A stretch of 64,000 bases of DNA, from assembly GCF_030405905.1 (NCBI RefSeq), contig NZ_JASATW010000002.1, positions 1 to 64,000 of the forward strand, given 5' to 3'. This stretch comes from Sphaerothrix gracilis (GTDB lineage Bacteria; Cyanobacteriota; Cyanobacteriia; Phormidesmidales; Phormidesmidaceae). Shown here one piece after another: positions 9,226 to 17,747 of this stretch. Under the pieces are notes generated by a model, which saw only the letters and a list, made by a program, of their open reading frames with translations, searched no databases and was not told the DNA's origin. How positions within the stretch are numbered: the stretch's first letter is position 1; each line of letters opens with the position of its first letter. Made by a program: the position numbers and the translations under genes.

Positions 9226-9861
9226 ATGACTCTTAATCAGTGGACTTCTGCCGACCATGCTTTAGACTATCTGGCTAGGGCAGATAAAATCCCTCATCGT
9301 ACGGAGGGAGAAGCTGTGCTGCTAGCTCATGTGCCGCTTCAAGCCAAGCGTGTTTTAGATCTAGGTACGGGAGATGGCCGTTTGCTGGGCTTAGTCAAGC
9401 TGGATCGGCCTGAACTTCAGAGCATTGCTTTGGACTTTTCCCCCACAATGCTCAAGACGGTTCGGGCCCGCTTTGCCGAAGATGAGACAGTATGCGTCAT
9501 TGATCATAATTTAGACAAGCCGCTGCCAGCGCTGGGCCAGTTTGATGTAGTTGTCTCCAGCTTTGCTATTCACCATCTCAGTCATGAACGCAAGCGATCG
9601 CTCTATCAGGAAATTTTTGCTCATCTAGAGCCTGGCGGCATCTTTTGTAATTTAGAGCATGTTGCCTCACCCAGCCAGCGCCTACACGAACAATTTCTCG
9701 CTGCCATTGGCTATGGGCCGGGCGAAGAAGATCCGTCTAATCAGCTGCTAGATGTGGAAACTCAGCTTCAGTGGCTGCGTCAAATCGGTTTTGTGGACGT
9801 GGACTGCTATTGGAAATGGCTAGAATTAGCTTTGTTAATCGGGCTTAAACCTATAGCCTAA
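9226..9861 (+). CDS. Class I SAM-dependent methyltransferase
   Basis: A 211-residue Rossmann-type methyltransferase. Motif I is RVLDLGTGDGRLL (about residues 42-54). The acidic end of strand 2 is in SIALDFSPTML, and QFDVVVSSFAIHHL is the post-II region. EPGGIFCNLEHV is motif III. The pattern is that of methyltransf_25-type small-molecule methylases; the substrate is unknown. It may form a two-gene unit with the NUDIX gene upstream. Confidence 0.88.
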   Translation: MTLNQWTSADHALDYLARADKIPHRTEGEAVLLAHVPLQAKRVLDLGTGDGRLLGLVKLDRPELQSIALDFSPTMLKTVRARFAEDETVCVIDHNLDKPLPALGQFDVVVSSFAIHHLSHERKRSLYQEIFAHLEPGGIFCNLEHVASPSQRLHEQFLAAIGYGPGEEDPSNQLLDVETQLQWLRQIGFVDVDCYWKWLELALLIGLKPIA

Positions 9862-9878
9862 AATTCTTTCAGCTTGGA

Positions 9879-10019
9879 CTAGCGATAGCGAATCCAGAAA
9901 TCCAGTTCGCGGCGAACGGCATCTCGTTCAGCAGGGGTGCTGGTGTAGCGAAGCTGGTGGCGCAGTTCTTGAATGATCTGGTTGCGATTGTTGCGATCGC
10001 GGCGTTCTGACTGATGCAT
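9879..10019 (-). CDS. Small conserved-looking basic protein (46 aa)
   Basis: A short frame on the minus strand, from ATG at 10019 to TAG at 9879, gives a 46-residue basic protein. It starts MHQSERRDRNNRNQ, continues as an amphipathic helix IIQELRHQLRYTSTPAERD and ends RRELDFWIRYR. An AGGT stretch sits about seven bases before the start. The charged helical pattern and the Trp/Tyr-rich end look like selected protein rather than chance. I believe similar short proteins occur in other cyanobacteria, but I cannot name a family or function. Confidence 0.6.
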   Translation of the reverse strand: MHQSERRDRNNRNQIIQELRHQLRYTSTPAERDAVRRELDFWIRYR

Positions 10020-10109
10020 AGTTCATACCTAGCGCTTTCAGTCTCTAGCCTAGATCAAAAAGGAAAGAAAGGAGATGTTTTGTAGCGTATTTTACAGAAA
10101 TAATTTATT

Positions 10110-12173
10110 TCATTCTGGCGGAAGCGTCCAAATTTCAATATCGGGGCTGTCTATGCTGGCGGTAATGATAAATCCCTGAGGATGAACAACGAGATGGTCA
10201 ATATGATTGGTGTAGCCAACTGTATCTAGCTGGAGTTCGCTAGTGCGAACGTCCCAAAACTTAACGCTGCGATCGGCTCCGGCACTCAAAACGAGGCTGC
10301 CATCGCTGCTGATAGCCAGATCGTTGACATAGCTTGTGTGGGCGGGGAGGGTCTTTTCTAAGGCTCCAGTTTCCACGTCCCAGAGCCTGAGAGTGGTGTC
10401 GGCGCTGCCGCTGATTAGATCAGCTCCGTCCGGGCTAAACTGAATCGCATTGACAAAGCTGGCATGACCCGACAAAACATGGATGGCTTCACCGCTGTTT
10501 AAATCCCAAAGCCGGATAGTTTTATCGGCGCTGCCGCTTGCTAGAAGCTGATTGCTAGGACTGACGGCAAGAGCGTTAATGGCGCTGGTGTGGGCTGTCC
10601 AAGTATCTAATAGGTCTCCGGTAGACAAGTCCCAGCGCTGAATGACGCCTTCAGCATTACCGCTGATGATCTGCTGGCCGTTGCGGGTGATAGCTAAGGC
10701 ATTGATTGAAACTGAGCTATCTGCAAACGTTTGCCGCGTTTCCCCAGATGCCAAATCCCAGAGCCGAATTTCACCGTCGGCGCTACCGCTGGCTAGCTGC
10801 TGCCCGTCTGGACTCACCGCGATCGCGTTGATAAAGCTGGTGTGCCCGCGCAGGGTTTGTAAAACTTCGCCACTGGTAAGATCCCAAACTTTAACTGTTT
10901 TATCGGCGCTAGCGCTGATGAGCTGATTATTACCCAAAGTCAGCAGCAGAGCATTGATGGGGTTGGCGTGTCCTTGTAAAACCTGTAGGGGATTAACCGT
11001 AGCGACTTCGGCAGGCACCGACGGAGAGCCGTTCCACGGAAACCAGGTTTCTTGCTGAACGCCGTGCCAAATCCCAGCCGTGAGCGTGACCAGCAGCCCC
11101 AAAACGGCAAGCCCTATGAAGCGGGACTGCCAGCTAGAGCGCGATCGCATCTGAGTCAGGAGTTGGCTTTGCCAGGCTGTGTGATTATCGGGCTGCGTAA
11201 ACTCAGAAGATGGAACGGTGGAAGTGATGTTTCGGCTGGGGGGTCGAGAACTGGAAGCAGCGGTTTGTAGTGCCTGTAGCTCCGTCAAAATGGCCTGTGT
11301 GTCGGGAGGACGATCCATCGCTCTAGGCGAAATCATTCGATCGAGTAGCTGAGCAAAGCGAGGAGAAAGCTGAGGGACGGCGGTGCGCCAGTTGAACTCG
11401 TTGCTAAAAGAGTTGTAGATACCGCTGTCTGTAGGATGTTTAGCCGTGAGCAAATAGATCAGGGTGCGGCCTAGAGCGTAAAAATCGGACTGGGGAACTG
11501 CCTGCCCCTGCTCTTGTTCGGGGGGCGTATATCCGGCTGAGCTGAGGGCAGTGATGCCGCCCGACTGACCGAGCTGAGCTAGATAGGTGGCGGTGATGTG
11601 CCGGGCGGCCCCAAAGTCCACCAGCACTAGCTGGCCGCTGGAGCGCAGCATAATATTTTCGGGCTTGATATCGCGGTGGAAGTAGTTTTGGTGATGGATC
11701 AGGTGCAGGACTTCTACAAGCTGATACAGCCAGTCTAGAGCCTGCTTTTCGCTAATCGGATTGTTGCCCTGCTGCTGCATCCACTGACGCAGATTCGGTC
11801 CGTCGATTTTCTCCATGACGATGCAGTGCAGCGGCTGGCTGCTGTCAGAAGGAATGAAGGTGAAATATCCGTCTGCTTCAACCTGGGGAATGCCAGGATG
11901 CTGAAGCTGACTTAGCACTCTGGCTTCTTGCTGAAATAAATCGATGACCTTGGCGTTATGGTTAAAGTCTGCTTTGAGAACTTTGAGAATTTTCGGTTCG
12001 CTGCGCTCGTAGGCTTCGTAGACTTTGCCGAAGCCGCTATCGCTGCTGATCAGCCGCATGACGCGATAGCGATTTTGCAGCATGAGTCCAGAGCCACAGC
12101 TCTGGCAAAACTGGCTGCTGCTATTACCTGGATGATCCGGCTGACGACACTGAGGATTAATACAAAGGCTCAT
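10110..12173 (-). CDS. Ser/Thr protein kinase with WD40 repeats
   Basis: A 687-residue protein. It opens with a CX4C...CX2C zinc-ribbon-like segment (C4, C9, C24, C27). A Hanks-type kinase domain follows (about 36-300): GKVYEAYE, the VAIK-like ILKVLK, HRDIKPENIML and LVDFGAA. After a Ser/Pro-rich linker comes one membrane helix (about 353-372), then seven WD40 repeats to the end, recognisable by LASGSADKTIRLWDL-type motifs. The topology puts the propeller across the membrane from the kinase, so it may sense an envelope or periplasmic signal. Such kinase-WD40 fusions are typical of filamentous cyanobacteria. Confidence 0.93.
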   Translation of the reverse strand: MSLCINPQCRQPDHPGNSSSQFCQSCGSGLMLQNRYRVMRLISSDSGFGKVYEAYERSEPKILKVLKADFNHNAKVIDLFQQEARVLSQLQHPGIPQVEADGYFTFIPSDSSQPLHCIVMEKIDGPNLRQWMQQQGNNPISEKQALDWLYQLVEVLHLIHHQNYFHRDIKPENIMLRSSGQLVLVDFGAARHITATYLAQLGQSGGITALSSAGYTPPEQEQGQAVPQSDFYALGRTLIYLLTAKHPTDSGIYNSFSNEFNWRTAVPQLSPRFAQLLDRMISPRAMDRPPDTQAILTELQALQTAASSSRPPSRNITSTVPSSEFTQPDNHTAWQSQLLTQMRSRSSWQSRFIGLAVLGLLVTLTAGIWHGVQQETWFPWNGSPSVPAEVATVNPLQVLQGHANPINALLLTLGNNQLISASADKTVKVWDLTSGEVLQTLRGHTSFINAIAVSPDGQQLASGSADGEIRLWDLASGETRQTFADSSVSINALAITRNGQQIISGNAEGVIQRWDLSTGDLLDTWTAHTSAINALAVSPSNQLLASGSADKTIRLWDLNSGEAIHVLSGHASFVNAIQFSPDGADLISGSADTTLRLWDVETGALEKTLPAHTSYVNDLAISSDGSLVLSAGADRSVKFWDVRTSELQLDTVGYTNHIDHLVVHPQGFIITASIDSPDIEIWTLPPE

Positions 12174-12296
12174 TAAAATTAACGGTAGCGCATCCCTGCC
12201 ACTTTCTATTTTTCATGGCGATTACGGCTTCTGGCTAAAAAACAGCAATATCTTTCAGGTTCTCAAGGTTTTAATTGAAGGAGGCGATCGCTAGAC

Positions 12297-13466
12297 ATGA
12301 CGTTTCAATATCTCTCATTGGCTGCTGTAGATGCAGTAGAACCGCTAACAAGCGTAATGGCTCAGTGCTTTGTAGAGACGCCGACGGCGATCGCCAGCTA
12401 CCTGCGGCGAATTGGCAACCCAAATTTACGGGCGCTCTATCGAGACAATACTTTCTTAGGCGGACTGGCGCAAATTCCAATGGGGCAGTGGTTTCACGGG
12501 CGCAGAATTCCCATGACGGGGATTGCTGCAGTGGCGATCGCCCCAGAGTGCCGCAATCAGGGGGCGGCCATCACGCTGATGCAGCATACGGTTGAAGATC
12601 TCTTTGAGCAAGGAACAGTGCTTTCGGTGCTGTATCCGGCAGTGCAGCGGCTTTATCGGCAGGTGGGCTATGAACAAGGCGGTAGCTATTGTGGCTGGCA
12701 AATTGAGAGCGATCGCATTGACATTACCAAGCCTGTTTTGCCGGTTGAGCCAGTTGCCCTTACCAACAAAGAACTACAGCAGGTCTATAACCAGCAGGCA
12801 CCGCGCCACAGCGGTCATCTAGATCGCCATCCCTATTTCTGGCAGCGTTTACAGCCGGAGGCAGGGGACGGCCCCGTGTATGCTTATCGTTTGGGTACCG
12901 CTGAGAACCCTCAGGGCTACGTTATTTTTGAGCAGAAGCGTCTGCCGCAGGGAACCTGCTTGGAAATCAAAGACTGGGCTGTTTTAACGCAAGCGGCCAC
13001 CCAGACTCTTTGGGCGCTGTTGGCCTCCCATCGCTCAATCGTCAAAACAATTCGCTGGCAGAGCGGCCCAATCGATCTGCTGACGCTAACCTTACCAGAG
13101 CAGCCAGCTACGCCCCGATTTGCCGATCGCTGGCTGCTGCGCATTATCAACCTGCCCCAGGCGCTAACCCTACGCGGCTATCCTACTGGCTTAGACGCTG
13201 AGCTACATTTGGCAGTGACCGATGAGAATTTGCCCGCTAACACCGGGCGTTATGTGCTGTCTGTAACGCAGGGGCAAGGCCACGTTAAACTAGGCGGACA
13301 TGGCGCTTTGCAGCTCACCTCAGCCAGTTTGGCCCCGCTGTATAGCGGCCTGTTTTCAGCGACGCAGCTATACTATGCCGGATATTTAGAGGGAGATGAA
13401 TCTACGAGAGCGATCGCCGACCAGCTCTTTGCAACGACTTCTCCCTGGCTGCCAGATTTCTTTTGA
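12297..13466 (+). CDS. Eis-like GNAT acetyltransferase
   Basis: A 389-residue protein with an N-terminal GNAT domain containing the acetyl-CoA loop in VAIAPECRNQGAAITLMQ (about residues 79-96), a second GNAT-like middle part, and a C-terminal domain with the hydrophobic pattern of a sterol carrier protein (SCP2) fold, as in the Eis family. Eis enzymes acetylate amines such as aminoglycosides or lysines; the natural substrate here is unknown. The ATG at 12297 follows a GGAGG-like stretch. It is divergent from the kinase gene upstream. Confidence 0.85.
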   Translation: MTFQYLSLAAVDAVEPLTSVMAQCFVETPTAIASYLRRIGNPNLRALYRDNTFLGGLAQIPMGQWFHGRRIPMTGIAAVAIAPECRNQGAAITLMQHTVEDLFEQGTVLSVLYPAVQRLYRQVGYEQGGSYCGWQIESDRIDITKPVLPVEPVALTNKELQQVYNQQAPRHSGHLDRHPYFWQRLQPEAGDGPVYAYRLGTAENPQGYVIFEQKRLPQGTCLEIKDWAVLTQAATQTLWALLASHRSIVKTIRWQSGPIDLLTLTLPEQPATPRFADRWLLRIINLPQALTLRGYPTGLDAELHLAVTDENLPANTGRYVLSVTQGQGHVKLGGHGALQLTSASLAPLYSGLFSATQLYYAGYLEGDESTRAIADQLFATTSPWLPDFF

Positions 13467-13498
13467 TTTAGCTCTGGGCTAAGGTGACTAAGGGATAG

Positions 13499-13756
13499 CT
13501 AGAAGGATGCATAAACCGGCTGCGTTACCTTTTGCTTGGCCTTGACTGGCGGCTGGGGCAGCGCAACTTGAGCTTGCTCTGTTTCAGCGGCTTCAAGCAG
13601 TTGCTGATCGGCTTTAACAGCTTCTGCTTCAGCAATTGTCTGCCGCTCAATTAACCGCTGTTCTGTCCAATAAAAAGCATGAACAATGGCGGCTATTCCC
13701 ATATAGCCGAGGCCCCCATAAAACGTCATAGAAATTAGCGCATCAATGGTTGGCAT
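13499..13756 (-). CDS. Small single-span membrane protein
   Basis: An 85-residue protein with one hydrophobic segment (FYGGLGYMGIAAIVHAFYW, about residues 12-30) followed by a charged Ala/Glu/Gln-rich tail that probably forms a helix in the cytoplasm, and a Pro/Lys end. I do not recognise a named family. It lies on the minus strand between the end of the acetyltransferase gene and the decarboxylase gene, and could share a transcript with the latter. Confidence 0.6.
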   Translation of the reverse strand: MPTIDALISMTFYGGLGYMGIAAIVHAFYWTEQRLIERQTIAEAEAVKADQQLLEAAETEQAQVALPQPPVKAKQKVTQPVYASF

Positions 13757-13808
13757 GGCTTTTTACCTTAAGCTTTAATGATTAATTCTAGTGTATTTGC
13801 CGTGGGGA

Positions 13809-15242
13809 TCAAGTGACTGATGCAAACGTATCAATCCCCTGGCAGAGACGATCGATGACAGAGCTATCTGTATAGGGATTGAGCAAAACAACTTTTAGCC
13901 AGCGCTGTCCCTGATAGCTTGGCAGGGAAATAAAGACATCATATTTCCGCAAAAGATACTGCTGCAAATTGGCATTCCATTGATCCCAATCGGCAGGTGA
14001 AATCCAGTCTGGCGTACCTCTAAAACAGAGAATATTCATTTCTGGCTGGCTGGCTAGCTGCAGGTAGGAACGCTGGTGCAATTGTTCTAATAAATAGGCT
14101 GTCACCTGATAGTTTTGTCGAATAATGTGGGCGTAACCCTGGGCGCCAATGTGCTGCAGCGATAGCCAGAGCTTCAAAATATCGGCATGACGCGTTCCCT
14201 GGACTGAAAGCTCGCCTAGATTAGGCCACTGGGCATCTTCTGTCATGTAAGGAGCGGCGACTTTAAAGGCTGACTGCAATACCTCAAACTGACGAAACAA
14301 GACCATAACGCAGGTTTTCGTGACGTAGAGCCACTTTTGTGGATTAAAAGTCACTGAGTCTGCCTGGTCAATGCCCTTGAGGCGATGGCGATGCTCTGGC
14401 GAAAAAATCAGCGCCCCGCCATAGGCGGCATCTACATGGAGCCAAAGCTGATACTGCTGAGCGATCGCCGCAATTTGAGGCAGCGGGTCAATGTTGCCAG
14501 TGATGGTGGTTCCTGCCGTTGCCACAACTGCGAAAGGCTGTTGTCCCTGGGCGATCGCTTGCTCAATAGCGGCCTGTAGGCTATCTAGCTGCATCTGCGC
14601 ATTTTGATTGACAGCCACCGGAATGACGGCGTCAGTGCCCAAACCCAGAAGCATAGCGGCTTTTTGCACAGACGTGTGCGCTAACTGAGAAGCCAGAATC
14701 ACAGGAAGCCGCGATCGCTGGCTTAGCCCCTGTTTTAGCGTTTGCAGCTTGACATTTCGGGCCACGGCTAAAGCTTGTAAGTTAGCGAGACTGCCACCGC
14801 TCAAAAGCAGTCCTCCCGCCGCGTCCCCTAGCCCAAACAGTTGGGCCATGTGCTTAAGCAGTTGAGGCTCCAAGCGAGATAAAAGCGGCGACATCTCGAC
14901 GCTGAGCATGTTGTTGTTCATGCCTGCCGCCAGTAAATCCCCCATGACAGAGGCAACTGCTGCCATCGGATCCATGTGACCCATGTAGCCCGGATGGGCT
15001 GGATTCATTGAATTGGCCAAGACTGTCCGCACCGCAGCTAAAAGCTCACCGTCTGTCAGACCTACTTCTGGAACGGTGGCAGGCAGCAGGGTGCTAACCT
15101 CTGGCAGCGGCGACTGCTGCTCAGCGCTGGCTAGAAAGTTTATTAGGGTTGATAAAGTTTGAGTCAGCAGGGCTTCTGCCGACTCATGGTTAGTTCCAGT
15201 GGGAGCAATGAAAGCAGATTTTGGCAGCGGTGAATCAGGCAT
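13809..15242 (-). CDS. PLP-dependent group II decarboxylase
   Basis: A 477-residue fold-type I PLP enzyme. The signature is HVDAAYGG (D271 binds the pyridine nitrogen) and NPQKWLYV, with K303 as the Schiff-base lysine. TAGTTITGNIDPL and MDPMAAVASVMGDLLAAGMN fit the aromatic amino acid, glutamate and 2,4-diaminobutyrate decarboxylase group. The product would be an amine from an amino acid; the true substrate cannot be assigned from the sequence. An AraC-type regulator is encoded 63 bases upstream in the same direction and may control it. Confidence 0.88.
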   Translation of the reverse strand: MPDSPLPKSAFIAPTGTNHESAEALLTQTLSTLINFLASAEQQSPLPEVSTLLPATVPEVGLTDGELLAAVRTVLANSMNPAHPGYMGHMDPMAAVASVMGDLLAAGMNNNMLSVEMSPLLSRLEPQLLKHMAQLFGLGDAAGGLLLSGGSLANLQALAVARNVKLQTLKQGLSQRSRLPVILASQLAHTSVQKAAMLLGLGTDAVIPVAVNQNAQMQLDSLQAAIEQAIAQGQQPFAVVATAGTTITGNIDPLPQIAAIAQQYQLWLHVDAAYGGALIFSPEHRHRLKGIDQADSVTFNPQKWLYVTKTCVMVLFRQFEVLQSAFKVAAPYMTEDAQWPNLGELSVQGTRHADILKLWLSLQHIGAQGYAHIIRQNYQVTAYLLEQLHQRSYLQLASQPEMNILCFRGTPDWISPADWDQWNANLQQYLLRKYDVFISLPSYQGQRWLKVVLLNPYTDSSVIDRLCQGIDTFASVT

Positions 15243-15305
15243 CGGGCTAGATCAGCATGAGCTGGCCTATGTATGGTATCGCTCTTAGCTGGTCTATTTA
15301 AGTGC

Positions 15306-16277
15306 TCAGAGCCGCTTTAGGGTTTCTGAAGGGGACTCGCCAAACATCGCCTTGTAGTCCACTGAAAAATGACCCATATGGTGAAACCCCCACTGACGGG
15401 CAATATCAACCACTTTTTCTGTGCGCGGATCAGCTAGCTTCAGATAGCGGCGTACTTGGTTAAGCCGCCTCGCCTTCAGGTAAGCCATCGGACTCATATC
15501 AAATAGATCTTGAAAGGCGTAGTGTAGCGATCGCTCACTGATTTCCATCGCCTCACAGATTTGCCCCAAAGTCAGCGCTTGCTGCATATGGTCTAGCATG
15601 TATTCCTCTACCCGTCTGGCGAGGGATGTCCGCCTCAGAGGACGTAGGCTACTTGAAGGGGCGTCTTGGGATAGCTGGATTGAATTGAGCAGTAGGCGAA
15701 CGATAGTCTGCGTGGTGACGAGGCTAACCTGAGCGTCGTAAACGCAGAGGGGATTGTCCTGCACCTGCTGAAAAACATTCTGCAGGTAGCTGCGAAGCTG
15801 GTCTAGCTGCTGCGGAATACCGGCTACCAGGCTTTTTTGATCTAGCTCTTTGACAATATCTTTGCGATTGAGCTGGTAGGCAATTTCTGACAAGGTTTGG
15901 CGATGAATTGTAATCACGAATAGCTCGTAATTATCAGGCGTGGTGAAATCAACCTCGCGGTTTGTATTGAGCAAAATCTGATTATGATCGCACTCGTAGC
16001 CATGCCAAATGGCTCTACCCGGTACCTGCAGCGGAATGCCAAATGCCAGAGTACCCTGGGGAGAGCTGCCTAAGCTTCTGACAGAGCGATTTATCTGACT
16101 GCGAAAAATTTGAATACTGCCAATCTGAATTTGCTGCAGACAGCCACAAACCGCACCGGGCTGTAGCTGCTCATAATGGATATCCCACAGACGCAGAGAT
16201 TCTGAAAGCTGGTCAATGTCATAGCTCCAGAGCGACATGACCGAAGGATTAAATCGAGATTGTGTACTTTGAGCCAT
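15306..16277 (-). CDS. AraC-family transcriptional regulator
   Basis: A 323-residue protein with a C-terminal AraC/XylS DNA-binding domain (about residues 220-320): first helix-turn-helix in LTLGQICEAMEISERSLHYA, the conserved FQDLFDMSPMAYLKARRLNQ segment, and a second HTH in VVDIARQWGFHHMGHFS. The N-terminal half is a ligand-sensing domain of EutR/OpcR-like type without an obvious ligand. It is in tandem with the PLP decarboxylase gene downstream, suggesting local regulation. Confidence 0.92.
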   Translation of the reverse strand: MAQSTQSRFNPSVMSLWSYDIDQLSESLRLWDIHYEQLQPGAVCGCLQQIQIGSIQIFRSQINRSVRSLGSSPQGTLAFGIPLQVPGRAIWHGYECDHNQILLNTNREVDFTTPDNYELFVITIHRQTLSEIAYQLNRKDIVKELDQKSLVAGIPQQLDQLRSYLQNVFQQVQDNPLCVYDAQVSLVTTQTIVRLLLNSIQLSQDAPSSSLRPLRRTSLARRVEEYMLDHMQQALTLGQICEAMEISERSLHYAFQDLFDMSPMAYLKARRLNQVRRYLKLADPRTEKVVDIARQWGFHHMGHFSVDYKAMFGESPSETLKRL

Positions 16278-16808
16278 TGAAGACCCTCAACTAAGGAAAA
16301 CATCTACAGGGGAAACTGGTCTGAGTGAGATAACTCTGTTACTCTCTTGTACTCTCTTGACAGCTTATTGACAGGATGCCACTAAACTAGAACGCTGGCT
16401 CTACAACTCTAGTTAGAATCTGAGAGCCGTAAAACGGGAATTTCAACTGGATCAATAGCTGGTGTCTTCCTCGGTCAACTCGAGGACAGAAGACGCTGCT
16501 ATTGCCATGAGTGGCAGCTAATTCAGCGATACTTGCGGCTTATCGGCCTATCGTAGAACACTGCGGCAGTCCTGCGTTCTAAAAAGGAAAATTTCGCAAT
16601 AGTGTAAGGCTAGCTTTGGGTAGATCCAACGAGCCTATAAATTTACCAAATGTCCAGGCTGTTTGGGTTTGCAGTTTCTAGATAAGCTCATAGAATAAGG
16701 GAATCTGAGCGACCATTTAATTGGCAGCGCTGAGAGAACCATGATTTTTCTGTTATAAGATGTGGATTGCTTGCTAATTGTTCCCTAAATGCCGAAAATT
16801 CCTAAGGA
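16278..16808. other. Intergenic region upstream of hetR
   Basis: 531 bases between the divergent AraC-type and hetR genes. It holds the inverted repeat at 16468-16486, an A+T-rich stretch with TATAAGA at 16754, and a seven-codon open frame (16789-16812) whose stop overlaps the hetR start. I looked for PatS- or PatX-like coding (an RGSGR or RGTGR motif) on both strands and saw none. It probably carries promoters for both genes. Confidence 0.6.
16468..16486. promoter_or_regulatory. Inverted repeat, possible operator
   Basis: TCCTCG, seven bases, CGAGGA: a perfect 6-bp inverted repeat. The flanks also match with a gap (GTCTTC on the left, GAAGAC on the right). There is no T run, so it is not a terminator. 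Position between the AraC-type gene and hetR suggests a regulator site. It does not match the HetR site I remember from hetP (GAGGGG...CCCCTC half sites). Confidence 0.35.
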
Positions 16809-17747
16809 GTGACTAAGATCTCTAAACCCTCTGAAATAGCTTGGGATTTAACCGATAATCCACACGCTAGCTCAGCAGATAGGATCCTGCTGTATTTAGC
16901 CATCAATACGATGAAGCTGGGAGGGCATCGCTACGGCACGTTTCTAGATGCAGCGGCAACTGCAGCAAAATTTGCTATCTACAGCACGTATCTAGAGCAG
17001 GGGCGTAACTTGCGCAAAACGGGCTTTTTATATCACGTTGAACCCAAGCGAGTCAGGGCGATCGTGAAAGAGGTAGAATTTGCTGTGCGAGAGGGTAAAT
17101 CTCTCAAGTCACTGGATGCCGATGCTCCTTACTATCTTATCGGAATTCCGCATCTTTGGCAGGAGAAGTACCCCTGGCTATCGGGTCAGCCCCGGGTTGC
17201 TTGGGAAGGCTTGATGCCTAAGGAAAAGGAGCAGCTAGAGGAGTCCTTGCCTCAGGATTTGCCCCCGGCACAGCTACTCAATTCGTTTCAGTTTATTGAG
17301 CTGTTGGGCCTGCTGCACGTCAAGTCTCAGGAGGACTTGCCGCCGGAACACCGGACGCCGCTGAGCGATGCCATGCTAGAGCATATTAAATTTCGGCTGC
17401 TGTATTCGGGAACGGTGCTACAGATTGAATCACCGCTGCTGAAAATTCCTTTTTACGCCCTGACCCGGACTCACTATTCCCCCAGGGGCGATCGCGAGCG
17501 CGCCTTTGTCATGCTCAAGGATGTGGCTCAGTTCTTTCAAATTTTGCAAGCTTGGGCTCAAGGTGAAGAGGGCGTGTTTAGGGGCGTTGAGGCTTTTGAC
17601 ATTGACATTCAGCAGCGGGAACAGGCCCTGAGCGAATTAGATACCCTACTGCAAGCCTGGGCTGATAAGTACCACCAAGATGGCGGCTATCCAATGATGC
17701 TACAGCTAGCCGTGGGAACGCGAACCGGAGATCACGCTGAATGTTGA
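16809..17747 (+). CDS. hetR: HetR-family transcription regulator
   Basis: A 312-residue protein that aligns along its whole length with Anabaena HetR (299 aa): GHRYGTFLDAAATAAKFAIY, YLEQGRNLRKTG, EPKRVRAIVKEV, SQEDLPPEHRTPLSDAM, FRLLYSGTV and the C-terminal AWADKYHQDGG are close to identical. HetR is a dimeric DNA-binding master regulator of heterocyst formation, also found in filamentous species without heterocysts. S152 and S179 of Anabaena HetR are kept (S159, S186), as are R223, R250 and D256 (R231, R258, D264). C48 is Phe55, E254 is Ala262, and the RRR of the hood domain is GEE. The only in-frame canonical start is GTG at 16809. It overlaps the next gene by seven bases. Confidence 0.93.
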   Translation: MTKISKPSEIAWDLTDNPHASSADRILLYLAINTMKLGGHRYGTFLDAAATAAKFAIYSTYLEQGRNLRKTGFLYHVEPKRVRAIVKEVEFAVREGKSLKSLDADAPYYLIGIPHLWQEKYPWLSGQPRVAWEGLMPKEKEQLEESLPQDLPPAQLLNSFQFIELLGLLHVKSQEDLPPEHRTPLSDAMLEHIKFRLLYSGTVLQIESPLLKIPFYALTRTHYSPRGDRERAFVMLKDVAQFFQILQAWAQGEEGVFRGVEAFDIDIQQREQALSELDTLLQAWADKYHQDGGYPMMLQLAVGTRTGDHAEC

